Assembly (NCBI GenBank): GCA_039807745.1
Contig: JBDHRV010000183.1
Coordinates: 1-5,587 of the forward strand
Direction of reading: 5' to 3'
From: JAEUMW01 sp039807745
GTDB lineage: Bacteria; Pseudomonadota; Gammaproteobacteria; Burkholderiales; JAEUMW01
Length of the DNA: 5,587 nt
How positions within the stretch are numbered: position 1 is the stretch's first letter; every line of letters starts with the position of its first letter. The notes below the pieces were generated by a model. It did no database searches and had not been told where the DNA came from. It saw nothing but the letters and a program-made list of their open reading frames with translations. Positions 5,564-5,587 of the stretch are shown piece after piece. A program made the translations under genes and the position numbers.

Positions 5564-5587
5564 CCCTCTTCCCTCTTCCCTCTTCCC
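5564..5587 (+). repeat. CCCTCTT heptanucleotide repeat, running off the window
   Basis: Three perfect tandem copies of CCCTCTT (5564-5584) plus a further CCC, with more pyrimidines just before (from 5561). It begins 12 bp after the nth stop and continues past the window edge. Its reverse complement matches the purine tract 5492-5520 at 21 of 29 positions without gaps, and at least two mismatches would be G-U pairs in RNA. An nth transcript could thus fold a long imperfect stem with a loop of about 38 nt. This may act as a terminator or be a mobile/simple intergenic repeat. Confidence 0.75.

Noticed and set aside
5564..5587. CRISPR array
   Set aside because: The 7-bp units are contiguous with no spacers; this is a simple tandem repeat.

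Overview
The window is a compact, GC-rich stretch (roughly two thirds G+C by eye) of an ordinary bacterial chromosome. It holds six protein genes, one of them cut by the left edge, and no RNA genes. A membrane-type (class 2, quinone-linked) PyrD, an RnfB-like polyferredoxin directly upstream of nth, and the protein styles point to a Gram-negative proteobacterium, most likely beta- or gammaproteobacterial. The genus cannot be told from this sequence.

Layout. Left block, plus strand: the C-terminal part of a membrane methyltransferase-like protein (1-387), then pyrD (422-1459). These converge on a minus-strand gene (1466-2839) for a phenylacetate-CoA-ligase/CapK-like adenylate-forming enzyme. 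Only 6 bp separate the two stop codons, and an inverted repeat spans both. A 279-bp divergent intergenic region (2840-3118) follows. It carries an AT-richer island with an inverted repeat and a strong Shine-Dalgarno site for the gene to its right. Right block, plus strand: ald, alanine dehydrogenase (3119-4228), an RnfB-like 3x[4Fe-4S] ferredoxin without a membrane anchor (4212-4868), and nth, endonuclease III (4865-5551). The genes overlap by 17 bp and 4 bp, so this is almost certainly one translationally coupled operon. The window ends in a heptanucleotide CCCTCTT repeat that is largely complementary to a purine tract inside the 3' end of nth.

How the genes relate. PyrD (pyrimidine synthesis), the CapK-like ligase and the membrane methyltransferase share no evident pathway. 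In the right block, Ald makes NADH and pyruvate from alanine, and the other two products are both iron-sulfur proteins. In enterobacteria nth lies directly after the rnf operon. Here only the B-type ferredoxin remains beside nth within the window, with ald in front. No entirely new system is evident. The points most worth checking are the orphan RnfB/Nth coupling, the repeat-derived tail of Nth, the hairpin shared by the pyrD/ligase stop codons, and the hairpin over the ligase ribosome binding site.
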